Shown here: positions 43,901-55,807 of the stretch, piece by piece | Position numbering within the stretch: the stretch's first letter is position 1 | How the letters are laid out: the number at the start of each line of letters is the position of its first letter | Source: Physcomitrium patens | Taxonomy: Eukaryota > Streptophyta > Bryopsida > Funariales > Funariaceae | Reading direction: 5' to 3' | Assembly (NCBI RefSeq): GCF_000002425.4 | Contig: NC_037264.1 | Location: 9,401,008-9,465,007 of the forward strand | Length of the DNA: 64,000 bases | Notes under the pieces: generated by a model | Database searches by the model: none | Told to the model about the DNA's origin: nothing | What the model saw: only the letters and a program-made list of their open reading frames with translations | Program-made: the position numbers and the translations under genes

Positions 43901-46571
43901 CTACATTTATACATGTGAGTGTGTATGTATATTTGATATTTTAATAAATTCAATAAAAAAAAATTAAGTGATTAAAAATGTGTAAGTAATTAAATACAGA
44001 TTTAAATATGATAAATTTTAATAGTTCTATAAAGTTGAAATATTAATGATTAGATATAATTTAATTATTTTATTGATTTTTTTAGTGGAGGATTTTTGTT
44101 AGATAATCTTTTTAGGAAGTTTTCTTATTAAAAAATCAGTCATATAACAATAGTACAAATAAATTATATCTATAAATATATAATCATTTAAGTATTTTTT
44201 TGTTCACAATAATTAATATAAAAAAACTAACTATAACTTGAATTTAGATATCTAGTATTGTTTGTTGTTTTGATAATTAAAAACATATAAAAATTAATAT
44301 TTTTTCTTTGCAACCAATGATATAATTTAGTGTAGAAATAGCTATATATATAAATATAATATTTAAATATTTAATATAATAAAATTTTATTATATATTTA
44401 TAAATAATACAATTACAATATACAATTTATATATATCTATATATCTCTATATATATACAATTATACAACAATTTTGAAAGAGTTTACATTTTTTATTTTA
44501 TTTGTTTTTATTTTTTGTCAATTTAAAGATACCAACCGTCTTCATGAAACACAAAGTAAAATAGTTGATTTTTGTATATTAATCATACAAGGAACAAGTA
44601 ATGATAACTGGACATTTCTGAGAGGATTTGGCTAATTTTTTTATGTATCATCATATCATCATTATCTTGTATAAAAAAATATAAAAAATAAAAAATAAAA
44701 AATAATCATACACTTGGTTTCAAGTTATTTTTTAAAAATTTTAATTTTTTTTATGAAATATGGTAAAAAATAATATGATAAGAATGTTTAACAAAAGATA
44801 CAAAACTATGTAATTCAATTGAAAAGATGCCATGGTAGTTTTTGCTATGGCCATCACAACTTGCCACCTATTCAATTTAATTCTTTTGTTAACTCTGGAA
44901 GTAATATGTTTAACATTTTTGAAGCTGCACTGGATGTACGAAAGTTGCTCCTTTCCTTTACCGAAGACGTCAAGTAAAGCAGCTTACCACGTTGCCCACT
45001 ATTCTCATCCATTTGTTTAACGTCTTCATCATAACGAATGTACGCTGGATCCTTTCCACATTCATCCATTTTGCACTGGGGACGGTGATCCTTCACCACA
45101 GGTACTCTAGTGGGTCACTAACAAACAAACCATTGCCCTTATCTTTTTATCTTTTTCTTTTTTATCTTTTATATTCAGTTTTTGACAAGGGGTTGGAAAA
45201 AGTGAATTCATGATTTTACTCATCTTTTGCACCTTTCTATTTTTACTACTAACTTCACAACTTTTTCTTATAACACTATATTTTAAGAATATAGTCAAAG
45301 ATATTTGCGCAATAATGTCCTTAACCAAAGTGACTTTGCTCTATGCAAAGCTTTTTTGGATTCCCATCTCATGAGAACTTTTTAAACAATACCAATGTTG
45401 TAATTATTATTACATTGAACAAGTCAAGGTTAGACAAATCATGTATTCTTTTGTTATTATTCTTATTATTACTATTATTATGAGTTTGAAAGCTTCAATG
45501 AAATTATGTGAGAGGCAATTTACAAAGAAATTATGTGAACATTTTGCTAAGAACTTTAACTAACCAGAACAAGACAGAGAGGAAAAGATGTATGAGAAAA
45601 GAAAAGAAAAGAAAAGGAAAAATAGAAATAGAACTGAAATAAGTTAAAAGGAATGATAGAAATTGGTAGAGAACTATTCAAACTTCAATTTGAAATTAGG
45701 TATATGTTTCACAGATGTGTATGGATCTTTACAGTAAATAATACAGTGTGACAAAAGTTTTAGTATAGACAGGTATGTACACGTGTACGTTATCGTACTT
45801 TAAGAGAAAACACTTAAGATTTCTTGATAGTTGTGTACATGTACAACAATTCTCTTACATGCATGACAGGTATTTTTGTCAAAAATAATCTCAAATCCAT
45901 AATGTTGATTTTACACATATAGACCACAAAAGGAAAAAAGATCATATCAAAATCACCCATGGATTTTTTCACTTTTCATATATTTATGACATTACAATTA
46001 TAAAAATATTTTATTTTGACACAAATACGAAAAAGAAAAGAAAAAAGGTCACTTGGTTTTGTGCAAAAGAACTTAGTGTATGGTTACAATGATTACAATT
46101 ATGTATACATATCAATATCAAAGGAGATTTTGTTTATGTATTTATTTATTTCCAGATTCAAGTGAAAAATACTGTGTATCCCCTGAAACCAGTTGTTTTC
46201 ATGTTCAATCATCTAATACAGATTGGGCAATTTGTACCAATATGACACTAAACAATAAAATACCCAAACAATTTAACAAACCTAAATATCGGTTTTAAAA
46301 AAAATAAATATTGCACTCTCTTCCAGTGCATGAGAAAGTATAAAGTCTGATAACCAGTAATGTGATTTATTTTTATCTTAATTATTCACTACAGAAGACT
46401 ATTTTGCATGTCTTCAACATCCATTTTTTATTTTTTATTTTTTCCTCCCATGGACATATACCATGATATCTACATTCCCATGCCTCTCAAATCCAATAAG
46501 AATAACCAAAAATTTCAGAATTAAAAGTTGATTTTATGAGCAACATGGCATACTTTCCTTACCAGTGCTAC

Positions 46572-46608
<37 letters not shown>

Positions 46609-46790
46609 GCGATATTTGGATCATTCCAAATGATTGAAAGCACCATTCAGCAACTTAAGTGTCATCTTTTCTTTGACAACACATCAAGTTCCTAAAAACG
46701 TACACTTCTACAAACCACAGTTTTTTTTTCTAAATTTAAATTTAAAATTTAAAATAAAAGAAACTGATACCACAAATAAAAATAATGTCA
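43901..46790. other. AT-rich intergenic sequence
   Basis: No supported gene. An (AT)n tract lies near 46573-46602. A slightly GC-richer patch at 44820-45120 has short ORFs on both strands (TKTSSKAAYHVAH; KDHRPQCKMDECGK) with no recognisable domain. Confidence 0.6.
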
Positions 46791-47031
46791 TCTATGCAAA
46801 GCTGTGACAAGATATGTCGGCAGGATCGTCGACGGTGCATCTTACTTGTAAGTCCTCAACAGCAACGTCGTGGGAAGATCTGCACCGATGGAAGCACGTT
46901 GGGCAACGAAGGGCATCGGCATGTCTCTCTCCCTCTGTTGTTGCGAGGCACCTCGGCAGGGCTGGATTAGGGTTTGTGGGAGAGAGACAGACACACACAC
47001 TCGTAACGGTGTTTTTGCATTGCATTTGGCA

Positions 47032-48327
47032 ATGGAAGCATTGGCATTGCGAGGCGGCGGCATGAAGCCCATTGGAAGCATTGGCATTGCAGAGCCAGAG
47101 ACACAGGCAGGAAGACCTCAACAGGGTGGCCTTCCTCCACACTCGACTCCACTCCCACCAGAACCCCCTCCCGCGTTGTCCAGGATGTTGGACTCCGACA
47201 TGCGAGGAAGCGTCATGGCCGAGTTGATTGTTGACAAACTGAAGCTTCTCCACTACGAGCAGCAGTTTTGCAGTTCTAGGTCCCCGCCCTGGCCGCGCCT
47301 CCACAAGTTCTACTTCGCCCTGCCATCGCTTCACCGTAACGAACAGTTTCTTTATTTCTCGAGCTTGGCCGCGTGGCTTTTCGGACTGCTTGGTTGCCAA
47401 TTTGCCCCTCCTTCCGAAATTAATGACCCTAATATGACGTGCGCTAAAATAATGATGGAGCTCATGAATTTGGGACTCGCGCCGCCCGGTTGGCTTCCTG
47501 CTCGATTGAAGCAGGGATACGGAGACGCTGTCTGTAGCGTATTGGACACCTTGTGCAGTCTGGTTCTCGATGCTATCAAATTCGAGTTCCCGCCCATCGC
47601 ACACTCGTGCCAGGAAGAGTTGCTCGTGGAGACTGGAGACGACGAGAGCGCATCTGAGCTGTACATTGCAGATGAAGCAAACACCGAAGAGACATATGGT
47701 GACGGTGACACGCCACGGATAGTGCATCCGCAGATGCTGAACGATTCAAACACAATACTGGCTGCAAATCTCAATGCGAACAAATGGAAGTTGGACCTCG
47801 AGCGGATCGCCCCGCATTTGCGTGTCGCAGTGTCTTCCGATGGGAACGATTGGAGGGCACATTTAGATCGAGCGAAGAAGCTCTACGAGGAGACTTCCTC
47901 AAGCTTCACCCGCGGCAAAACAGACTTAAACAGGTTCGAAAAGAATGTGACCTCGTCGCTGGAGAAACTAGAGACCCATGAAAACTTCATTAACCAGCAG
48001 TTGGAATCGTTGATATTGGAGTACGTTGCAGTGCAAGGTCAGCTGTCGGGGGTCCAGCAGAAACAGAACCAAAGTGGGGAGACGTTGTCGAGGTTAACGA
48101 TTGAGCATGCAAAGCTTCTCGAGTCTCTGGAGCAAATAAAACAGAAGATGGTGGACAAAGGCAATGAAATCTCCGACCTCACGCCGCTCCTTCAAATCAA
48201 GTCTGCAATGCAGAGGCTCAAGTCGGAGCTACGTGAGATGGAGGTCCAGATCGGCGTGTTGGAGCACTCTCTGGTGCGGGTCAGTCTTCGACAAGCCAAA
48301 GGTGGCCTTGATGGTTTGAAAGCATAA
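47032..48327 (+). CDS. IFT57: intraflagellar transport protein IFT57 (single exon)
   Basis: A 431-residue open frame from the chosen ATG, close to the 429 of human IFT57. It is a subunit of the IFT-B complex that carries cargo along cilia and flagella. A Calponin-homology-like N-terminal half opens with MAELIVDKLKLLHYEQQF, FYFALP and QFLYFSSLAAWL, then DPNMTCAKIMMEL and LKQGYGDAVCSVLD. The C-terminal half is a coiled coil: WRAHLDRAKKLYEE, EKLETHENFINQQLESLILEY and SDLTPLLQIKSAMQRLKSELREMEVQIGVLEHSL. Upstream in-frame ATGs exist at 46870, and later ones at 47062 and 47185; 47032 or 47185 is most likely. No intron is apparent. The gene is an isolated island of about 50% GC in AT-rich DNA. Presence implies motile sperm in this plant. 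Confidence 0.93.
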   Translation: MEALALRGGGMKPIGSIGIAEPETQAGRPQQGGLPPHSTPLPPEPPPALSRMLDSDMRGSVMAELIVDKLKLLHYEQQFCSSRSPPWPRLHKFYFALPSLHRNEQFLYFSSLAAWLFGLLGCQFAPPSEINDPNMTCAKIMMELMNLGLAPPGWLPARLKQGYGDAVCSVLDTLCSLVLDAIKFEFPPIAHSCQEELLVETGDDESASELYIADEANTEETYGDGDTPRIVHPQMLNDSNTILAANLNANKWKLDLERIAPHLRVAVSSDGNDWRAHLDRAKKLYEETSSSFTRGKTDLNRFEKNVTSSLEKLETHENFINQQLESLILEYVAVQGQLSGVQQKQNQSGETLSRLTIEHAKLLESLEQIKQKMVDKGNEISDLTPLLQIKSAMQRLKSELREMEVQIGVLEHSLVRVSLRQAKGGLDGLKA

Positions 48328-49540
48328 ATCGCCATCTCCATCGCTGCAACTGCTTCTACAGTGGGATCCTTTGTTTTGTTTGTTTGTGTCTGTGTTTTTT
48401 TTTCCTTCACAAACCAAAGCAAAAGGAAATCATGAAGGAGATGGGGTTGCAGGAGGTCTTCTCTCCGTTACAAATACTACAATGCCATGTCATAATTCTT
48501 ACACTATTAGTGAGTGAGATTGTAAGTAAGTAAGTAAGAAAAAAACACAAACATCAAACTTTGTTTTGTTACTTAATTAATTAAGTGTTCTAGCTTGCTT
48601 TGCACATTGTATTCTTATTGCATTTATCAATGTATTTTTCTATACGGTAAAATATGTTGGAAGAAAATTTATACTAACTCTTTTATTTCTCTTAAAAATA
48701 TTTATAAAACTTCTAAAAATAGCTTTTTAAATTTTAGTTTTTAATTTTTAATTTTTTTTAGTCTTTTAAATTTTATTTTGAATAAAGATCTTTAGCCAAA
48801 AAAATAAAGATCTTTAGCCAAAAAAAAAAACATTTAAGTAATTTTATTGGTATGCAAGTATAAAATGGTTCTATAATTTTGATTTTTAATTTTTTAATAT
48901 ATTAATATGATTAAGATTAAAATGAATAAAATAAATCATTTTACCACATTAAAAATTTTATTTTATTCTTTGAAAGTTTTTAAATTTTTATTTATTTTAT
49001 TTAAAAAAAACATATAGACTATCAAAAACAACATAGATGTAGAAATTATAGATAGACATACTTTAGCTTTTAAAGATATTACTTAGAAGATAATTTTTAA
49101 ACAAATAGTCTTATACAATTAATAAAAATTTAATTTATTTAATATTATTTAACTTTTATCTAATTTTGTTGTATTAGATCTTTCTATTCTTATAAACATA
49201 ACTTATACGCAAATTGAATAATCCAATATATTTTAGTTTTTCTTCTTAATTTTTTTATACAATATATATTAAATTGATTATAAGAAAAATAAAAGAATTT
49301 TTTCTTTTTCTTTTTTGGATGTAAGAATATATATATATATATATAAACTTTAGTTTTGTAACTTTAGGATTAATTTCTATTAAGTTAGATAATTTTATTT
49401 GAATCTATGTATAATATATAGAAAAAATAAATTTAAATACGTATTTAATTAATTTATTAAAAAAATTAATTAAAAAATCTGATATATTTACTACAAAGCT
49501 TATCATATTTAAAAAAAAATCACAATCAAACATTAAATTT

Positions 49541-49594
<54 letters not shown>

Positions 49595-50184
49595 ATTATT
49601 GGATTTAGTAATCACATTGGTCATTAAGAAAAATATAGTCAACTAAATATATTGACTTAATGGCTTAAAGATGTAATTACTTCCATATTAAGAGAATAAT
49701 TGATTATGAATTATTTATAATATTTCTTTTTTTGATGCAAGATATGAACATTTAAACAAGAAATTTGATAAACCTTTTTTTTTTTCAAGAAAATATATAA
49801 TATCAAATATGAATTGTTACAAAAACATGTTTCAATATACTTGGCAATGATTTAAGACTTGTACAAACATGAATTATTTAAGATTCTTGTGATTGGTATA
49901 AAACTTAATTGGATAAAAAGTACCTTTTAGATAGTGAAGTTATTTTAAGAGTAAATTCATAATAAGAAGTTTCTTGTTGTAAATCTTATAATTAATTTGA
50001 ATTATTAAGAATTTTCTTAAATGAAAGATAATATTATAAAGTTTATTATCTATATCCATCTATAATAAGATTACAATTAATGCAAATTTTAATAAATTTA
50101 TTTAAAAAATAATGGTTTAAAAAAATTTAAGTGATATAATATAGGAACTAAGATAAAAATTATTTTTAAACCTTAAAATATTGC
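48328..50184. other. AT-rich intergenic sequence
   Basis: The first 150 bases are probably the IFT57 3' UTR (TGTTTTGTTTGTTTG). A tandem duplication of AAAGATCTTTAGCC lies near 48785-48820. A long (TA)n tract lies at 49543-49590. No gene. Confidence 0.6.
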
Positions 50185-50419
50185 TTCTATATTTTCATTC
50201 TACTTTATTTTATCTTTAGAAGTTAATTGTTTAAATAAAGTAATAACTTAAGAATTTTTAAATAGATATTTGGTAATAGTTTCTAAATTTTTTAAAAAAT
50301 TAGACATCACATGTAGTTCTTTAAGTTGCCTAATCAATAATAGTTTATATCTTCTTAAAATCAATTTGCAAATTATCATTTAAAAGAATATAAATTAAAA
50401 ATCTATTTATATTTTAAAA

Positions 50420-50456
<37 letters not shown>

Positions 50457-50760
50457 CTTTTTATGTTGTCTTATATTTCTAATTATGTATAATATTAAAA
50501 AAATATTTTATTTATATTTTTTCATATTCTTGGAGTTTATATAAGAATATTGTTCAAATAATATACTATAAAATTATCTAAAAATTCAAAAAATACATCA
50601 CTCATCAAATATTAGAAAGTAATTAGAATATTTTTAAGTTTAAAAGATATAATATTATATTACAAATAACTACACCTAATTTAGAATATAATCTTTTACT
50701 TATTCTTTTTTAATACATACAAATTTATAGGTTATTAATAGGTTTTTAAAATATAGATAT
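50185..50760 (-). pseudogene. strongly decayed chromovirus RT fragment
   Basis: The plus strand aligns with the RT region of element 2 (about 9001-9600). GCTTCT-TATTTTCATTC-A matches GCTTCCGCTTCTTGATTCCA, and ATTTGGTAATAGTTTCTAAA matches GATCCGATAGTAATTGACAAA. Further on, TTCAAAAAATACATCACTCAT matches TTCACAAAATACATCATTCAT. Most G and C positions have become A or T. No frame survives. Confidence 0.75.
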
Positions 50761-50864
50761 TTAGCTTGTAAAATACAAGAACTTAAAAAATCTAAATATG
50801 TAAGATGTATATTAGAGAAAGATGACCATATATATATATATATATAAGAAATTAAAATGATTAT

Positions 50865-52050
50865 TGTTAAAGACAATGAGATTATCGATACTTGAAACTA
50901 GATTAGAAGTAAGAAAGGAATTGACAAGAGTGAAGATGACCTCATTCTTGCTTTTGTATATACTATCTAGTAAGAAACCATGTAGCAATGTCATCTAGGC
51001 TACATGACACATGTCTAATTTGTACGATAAGTTTTGTGCTATATGGCCAATTTATTTGCTAAGCTTTGATGCTATCAATCACCTACAAATATATATAAAG
51101 TCAAATCCATATTTATAAGATATTAATAATTTAACTTACTTTTATGCACATCTATTTTTTTTATCTAAGTAAATATATTAGTTATTATTAATGTCTATAA
51201 TGTTGCCCTCTCTTTTAAACAAGAAATTCAAAAGTAGTTGTACAATTTCTTTATAAGTTTATGAATTCTAAAATCTATTGAATATTGTTATCAACAAACT
51301 TTGTTCTTTGTTTTATATGAAGGTGATTGATAAGTCCCTTCAATCATTGATAATATTCCATATTAAGACAAAAATACGACCTAATTATTTGATAATTATT
51401 TAGGACTTTATGACTACCTTCAAAAATCACATTTTACATTGCGTTAGGTGTAGTACCTTCTTTTAACAATATTAGTAAGTATTAATAGTCTCTTTTAAGA
51501 TCATGATACTATACATACTATATTTTATAATTCATTCAAAAAACAACATGTCTTTCTTAAGGATCTAAATTACAATAGCAATGCCATCCTCATTGATATA
51601 ATTTAAGTGCTTGATTTGAAAATTCTTCAAATGTCAACTCTTAAAATGTATGCATTGGCAATTGATTCTCCATATATGTAAAGAAGTTCTATAAGTTAAT
51701 TCTTGAACTTCTTCTTCATTTATTTATACTATTTTATTATTGATGGTTAGTTCTTATTTTTGATAGATATTATTAATGAAAACCAAAGACAAGTTGTAAT
51801 ATATTTCTCAAAATTTTCACATAGTTTTTATGTGCATTTAGTAAGATCATATCTATACTAATGTTCAAGATATTTTAATTTATTTTGGTGCTACCTTGAA
51901 TTTAAGACTTTTTTAATTTTAAATTATTGATTGTTATTAATTTCTATAAATAGAGATTTTAATTATCCTTTTCTTGGCATATCTACTGTCTTATAAGATT
52001 TAAAAAGAGAAATATGAAAATAAGATGAATTTTCATCAAGTTGAAAATCT
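50865..52050 (-). mobile_element. strongly decayed copy of element 2: 3' LTR, accessory region, pol end
   Basis: 50865-51210 aligns with the element 2 LTR (AAGAAAGGAATTGACAAGAG, TATACTATCTA). 51290-51560 aligns with the accessory ORF region (GATTGATAAGTCCCTTCAATCATT against GATTGATAGGGCCTCTCAACCATC; CCTAATTATTTGATAATTATT). 51780-52050 aligns with the chromodomain and integrase tail (ATGTTCAAGATATTTTAATTTATTT against ATGAACAAGATATTCCAGCTTATTT; ATCTACTGTCTTATA). Order and orientation match element 2. GC is far lower, with the changes mostly transitions to A or T. Confidence 0.8.
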
Positions 52051-52641
52051 TTAGAATAAATCTTCAAGATTATCAAATTTTAAAAAATTAAAATTATAAA
52101 ATTATAGATTGGAAACCTTAAGTGCAACTAGAATATTTCATAGTCATAATAAGCCCCATCCTAATCTTGCAAGGACTGGAGAATTTTTTCCATTTCAACT
52201 TCACTCAACATACAAAATAAACCATTGTAAATAATAAAATTATTTTTATAAGGTAATCTTTATGAAAGTATAAAATATTAATTTTGAGTCTAGATAGAAT
52301 ATACAGCAAAATCTACCATACATTTTTTTTGAATTCTCCACTAATCATACTTTTAGAATTTTATAAGACTCATCTAATACTCAATTCCAAGGTCTTTTAG
52401 ATGCACTAAGGTATTCCTATTAAGCTTACTTCAATTCTTAATAAATCTTTCTCAACTACCATGTTCTTGCATAATTTTAAATCTTCATATCTGAATCTTA
52501 TTTACATCAAGTTTTCTTTTGAATAGAAGAATTCTAAGAATAGAGTCCATGGGCTCTTTTTACAAATCAAACCTTCATCACTACAGAGTAGCATATAAAT
52601 GAATTTGAACTCATATTTCAATCAACCACTAGCTCTGATCA
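52051..52641. other. unassigned AT-rich sequence ending in a primer-site-like motif
   Basis: No frame survives. On the minus strand, directly after the LTR at 52642, it reads TGATCAGAGCTAG, close to the initiator-Met primer-site core ATCAGAGC. This suggests the region may be the leader of another, decayed LTR element. Confidence 0.4.
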
Positions 52642-53747
52642 TGTAGAGTGTCACTTCTTGGCAGTGTATTGATGCATGATTGAACAAACATAATTCTCTC
52701 CATTCACTACTTTCGTAGTTCAACGTTAAGAATACTCTAGGAAAAATCCTGCATAGGTCCTACTCAAGCATAGCATTTGCATTATCAACAAATATCACTC
52801 AAGAGTAAAATAACATAAATGACAAGAGTCAAGAATTTTTTATAGAATAAAATATAAATTCTACATACAAAAATATTCTTTAAGCTGGTACCTTGTACTT
52901 CAAGGGACATTGTCTATTCTAAAATCAATCCATTTGCTAATTTTTAAAGCCTGATAGATCAGAGCTTTTGCATTACAATGTCTGGATTATTCATTGATTT
53001 TTTTTTTTTTTTTTATCACTTAAGTACTGTAATCGTCGTTTGACTCGGACTCAAAACACCAAGATATTTGATCAGTATAGGTGGGTTCGATCTCGGGGAA
53101 AGACTCGTTGTATGAATTGGATATATTATGTCACAATTGATTATGTATTAATTATCTAAAACTTCCAAAGTTCTCTTCCTCATCTCAATTCAATCCTTTT
53201 ACAATCTCTACAATCGTTCACTGCCCTGCAGCTACTAAATATCACTGACATTCCTGACATCTACAGGATGCTTAATCTCTTTCCACAGTACTTCAATTCT
53301 CAATTCCTTTACTTTTACTCAATCTTCCAGTGCTACTAACACAATGCAATAATCTCTATTATCACAATCACACTTTCTTTCTCTAAATTAATTAATTCAA
53401 ATTCATAATTTTCAATATCTCAATCACAGTTTCAGCAATCCTTTTTTTAAATCCAATACTAAAGAAAAACACAAAAGCAAAGAAAACAAAAGGGTAACTC
53501 CAAGCTTTACCCTGGCTCACGACTATCACAGTCTGGCCTCCATTCCTTCTTCTTCAACCTCTTTATCCTACCAAAATATGAATTGTCATTCAGCAGATTC
53601 CACAGGTTGTGAAACTTTGGCTTCTTAACCGCATATGTTCCTAACTTCCTACTATTAACAACTAATTGAACTAACCATTCATCTAAATCCCAACATTACT
53701 ACTATTTAATCGATAACGAACAAGAAAAGTCATTTATACATTCTACA
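52642..53747 (-). repeat. LTR of element X (1106 bp)
   Basis: Plus-strand ends TGTAGAGTGT and ACATTCTACA are inverted repeats of each other (9 of 10). A purine tract (AAGGAGTGGGGCTA, minus strand, 53748-53761) abuts it on the element side. A T run lies near 53003-53019. The partner LTR is not in view. Confidence 0.75.
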
Positions 53748-53762
53748 TAGCCCCACTCCTTA
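53748..53762 (-). other. polypurine tract of element X
   Basis: TAAGGAGTGGGGCTA on the minus strand lies next to the LTR start TGTAGAATG. A near copy, TTAGGAGTGGGGCT, lies at about 55577-55590 before the extra ORF. Confidence 0.65.
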
Positions 53763-53799
53763 CTGTGCAGCGTCCTCGTAAACCACCTCGTATTATGTT

Positions 53800-55495
53800 T
53801 TACAATATCACCACATCATTGGCTTCCTCCAATGTCTGAACCTCTGGTCCGCCTTGGTCCGTTTCATCATTTCCATAAGTGAGATTGGTTTCGACTTCTT
53901 GAGCTTCTTCTCCAACTTCCTCTCCCAACTGCTCTCCGTTCAATAAAGCTGTCAAGTCCTCGTTAAGTGCTCCCAATTCCCGAACCTGAGACTCCAAAAG
54001 CGCAATTTGGGTGTCTCGCTCTTTCAGCTGCTCCTCCAGGGCATGCACCTGTTTCTCTAATTCCCGTAAAGATGTACTTGCTGGATTGACCTCTCCTTGC
54101 TGCGTGGTAACTGTAATCATTTCTGCCTCCAATTCGGCAATCCTTCTCTTCAATTGCTCGTTCTCTGTCTTCGAGCTCTCCGATTGTCTCTGAAAATCGT
54201 CCTCCAATTTGGATCTCCCGGCTTCCAATTCCGCCACCCTATTCTTCTCCTCCTGGTATTGGTTCCGCAACTCCATATACTCCTGCTTGGTAAGCTCCAT
54301 CAGACTCTTTGCCAACTTGTTCTCCTTGGCCCATTCCGCTTGGGTCTCCTTGAATTGGTGCTCTAATCTTGAATATTTGAAAGCGTCCGTTACTGAAGCA
54401 CGTTGTAAATCCCCAATCTTCTTCTTCTGATCTTCAATGATCTTGTCCTTCTCCTCCAGTACCTGTCTAAGGCTCAACTCATTGTCCATTTTCTCAACGG
54501 CCATCTGTAATTGAGTAATTTGTGCCGAGATTAACTCCTTGAGTTCCCTTGCCTGCTGGCCAGCTCTCGATAAACCTACCCGTTGATAATACTCTACCAG
54601 TACTAGTGGAGTGACGGCCATATTAGTACTAGGACGACCCAATTCTCTAGATGACGAGCTAACATTGGTCCGTTCGTAATTTCTAGCTTGGCTGCACTCT
54701 GCTATCGCCGCTTTCTCGACTTGTTTTGATGGCAATGGCGTTGACTCTACTCTTGTCTCTGTTGCTACAGCGTGTAGTCTCTCCACCATTGAAGGTTGCT
54801 TCAGTTGATATCTAATTGCTTCACACACGTAGTTGGAGCATAACATCGTGGTAACCTTCTCTGTTCTTCTTTTCACCTCCAATTTCGCATGGATTCTGGT
54901 CGCAACATATGCTGCCCAGTTGAAGACCATCTCCTCCAGTGTCGCAATTGCTGAAAACAATAACCTCCTTGCCATATACGTCGAATGTCGGTTCAGCCCT
55001 ATTCGCTTCTGCACAAATCGCATCTATTTTCCCAGCTCCGACATAAGCGCATCCACTGTCTTCCACCCTTGATTTTTCTCAAACGCTTCGTTTCTCGACT
55101 TGAAGTACTTGCTTGGAACAAAATCAGACTCCAAGTCTCCCGATACTGATAGCTCACGCATGAGAAGATATAGAACCTTGTTCAACGTCACCTCATCTAT
55201 ACCAATAATTCTCCCATGAACCACACTGGACCCGTCTTCCGGATCATAATTCGTCACATATTCCGTTAACAATGCTATATCTATTAGTGGTAGCCTCTGC
55301 GAAAACTTCAGAATCCCATACATTTGTGCCGTACGAAACTCTCTCTGTCTCTTTTGCGACCAAAAAATGTCCATAGCGACCGGCTCTATGCTGGTCACTA
55401 TCACGCACTCCATTGGTGGTAATGCTCCCTTCGTCTTGACATTACGTTGTCACTCCTCTCTCATAGCTGTCCTCTTCTTACGCTCAATCACCATC
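53800..55495 (-). pseudogene. extra coiled-coil ORF of element X, two in-frame stops
   Basis: One minus-strand frame of about 560 codons downstream of integrase, broken by TGA near 55446 and TAG at 55024-55026. The N-terminal third (55024-55413) reads AMDIFWSQKRQREFRTAQMYGILKFSQRLPLIDIALLTEYV and IIGIDEVTLNKVLYLLMREL. This recalls the putative plant transposon protein domain found after pol in Athila elements; the match is by eye. The remainder (53800-55023) has a basic part, then a long heptad coiled coil of Glu, Gln, Lys and Leu from ARELKELISAQI to ALNEDLTALLN, ending acidic. There is no clear signal peptide or transmembrane segment, so an envelope role is not supported. It may be a structural or Gag-like accessory protein. 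Confidence 0.7.
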
Positions 55496-55807
55496 TTCGC
55501 TACTCACGATAATCCTCTAAAACTTGTGCTTAGCAACGTGAATCAAGAAATTGTAATGTAAACAATGCCAGCCAAGAGCCCCACTCCTAACTTCTACCCT
55601 GGTTCTCCTCCTGATATGACTTAACCTAGCAGGCCTATAACAACCTATCCTATTAGTGTCTTCCTGACGGCTCACCTTCACTCAACCCGTCCATAATCTC
55701 ATCATCACACGCTCTTCCCTTCCCATCACAACTCTTGCGCTGTCACTTCAATACTAAATTGGCTTTATCTCTCTCCCCCCCCCACCGATATAAAACCCGT
55801 CCCGGAT
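55496..55807. other. spacer between integrase and extra ORF of element X
   Basis: About 310 bases. On the minus strand it contains GGTGGGGGGGGGAGAGA (about 55767-55784) and TTAGGAGTGGGGCTC (about 55577). These are two purine tracts that could act as secondary plus-strand primers. No ORF. Confidence 0.5.

Noticed and set aside
46792-47727. 311-codon minus ORF opposite IFT57
   Set aside because: Antisense shadow of the GC-rich IFT57 coding frame, with no domain of its own.
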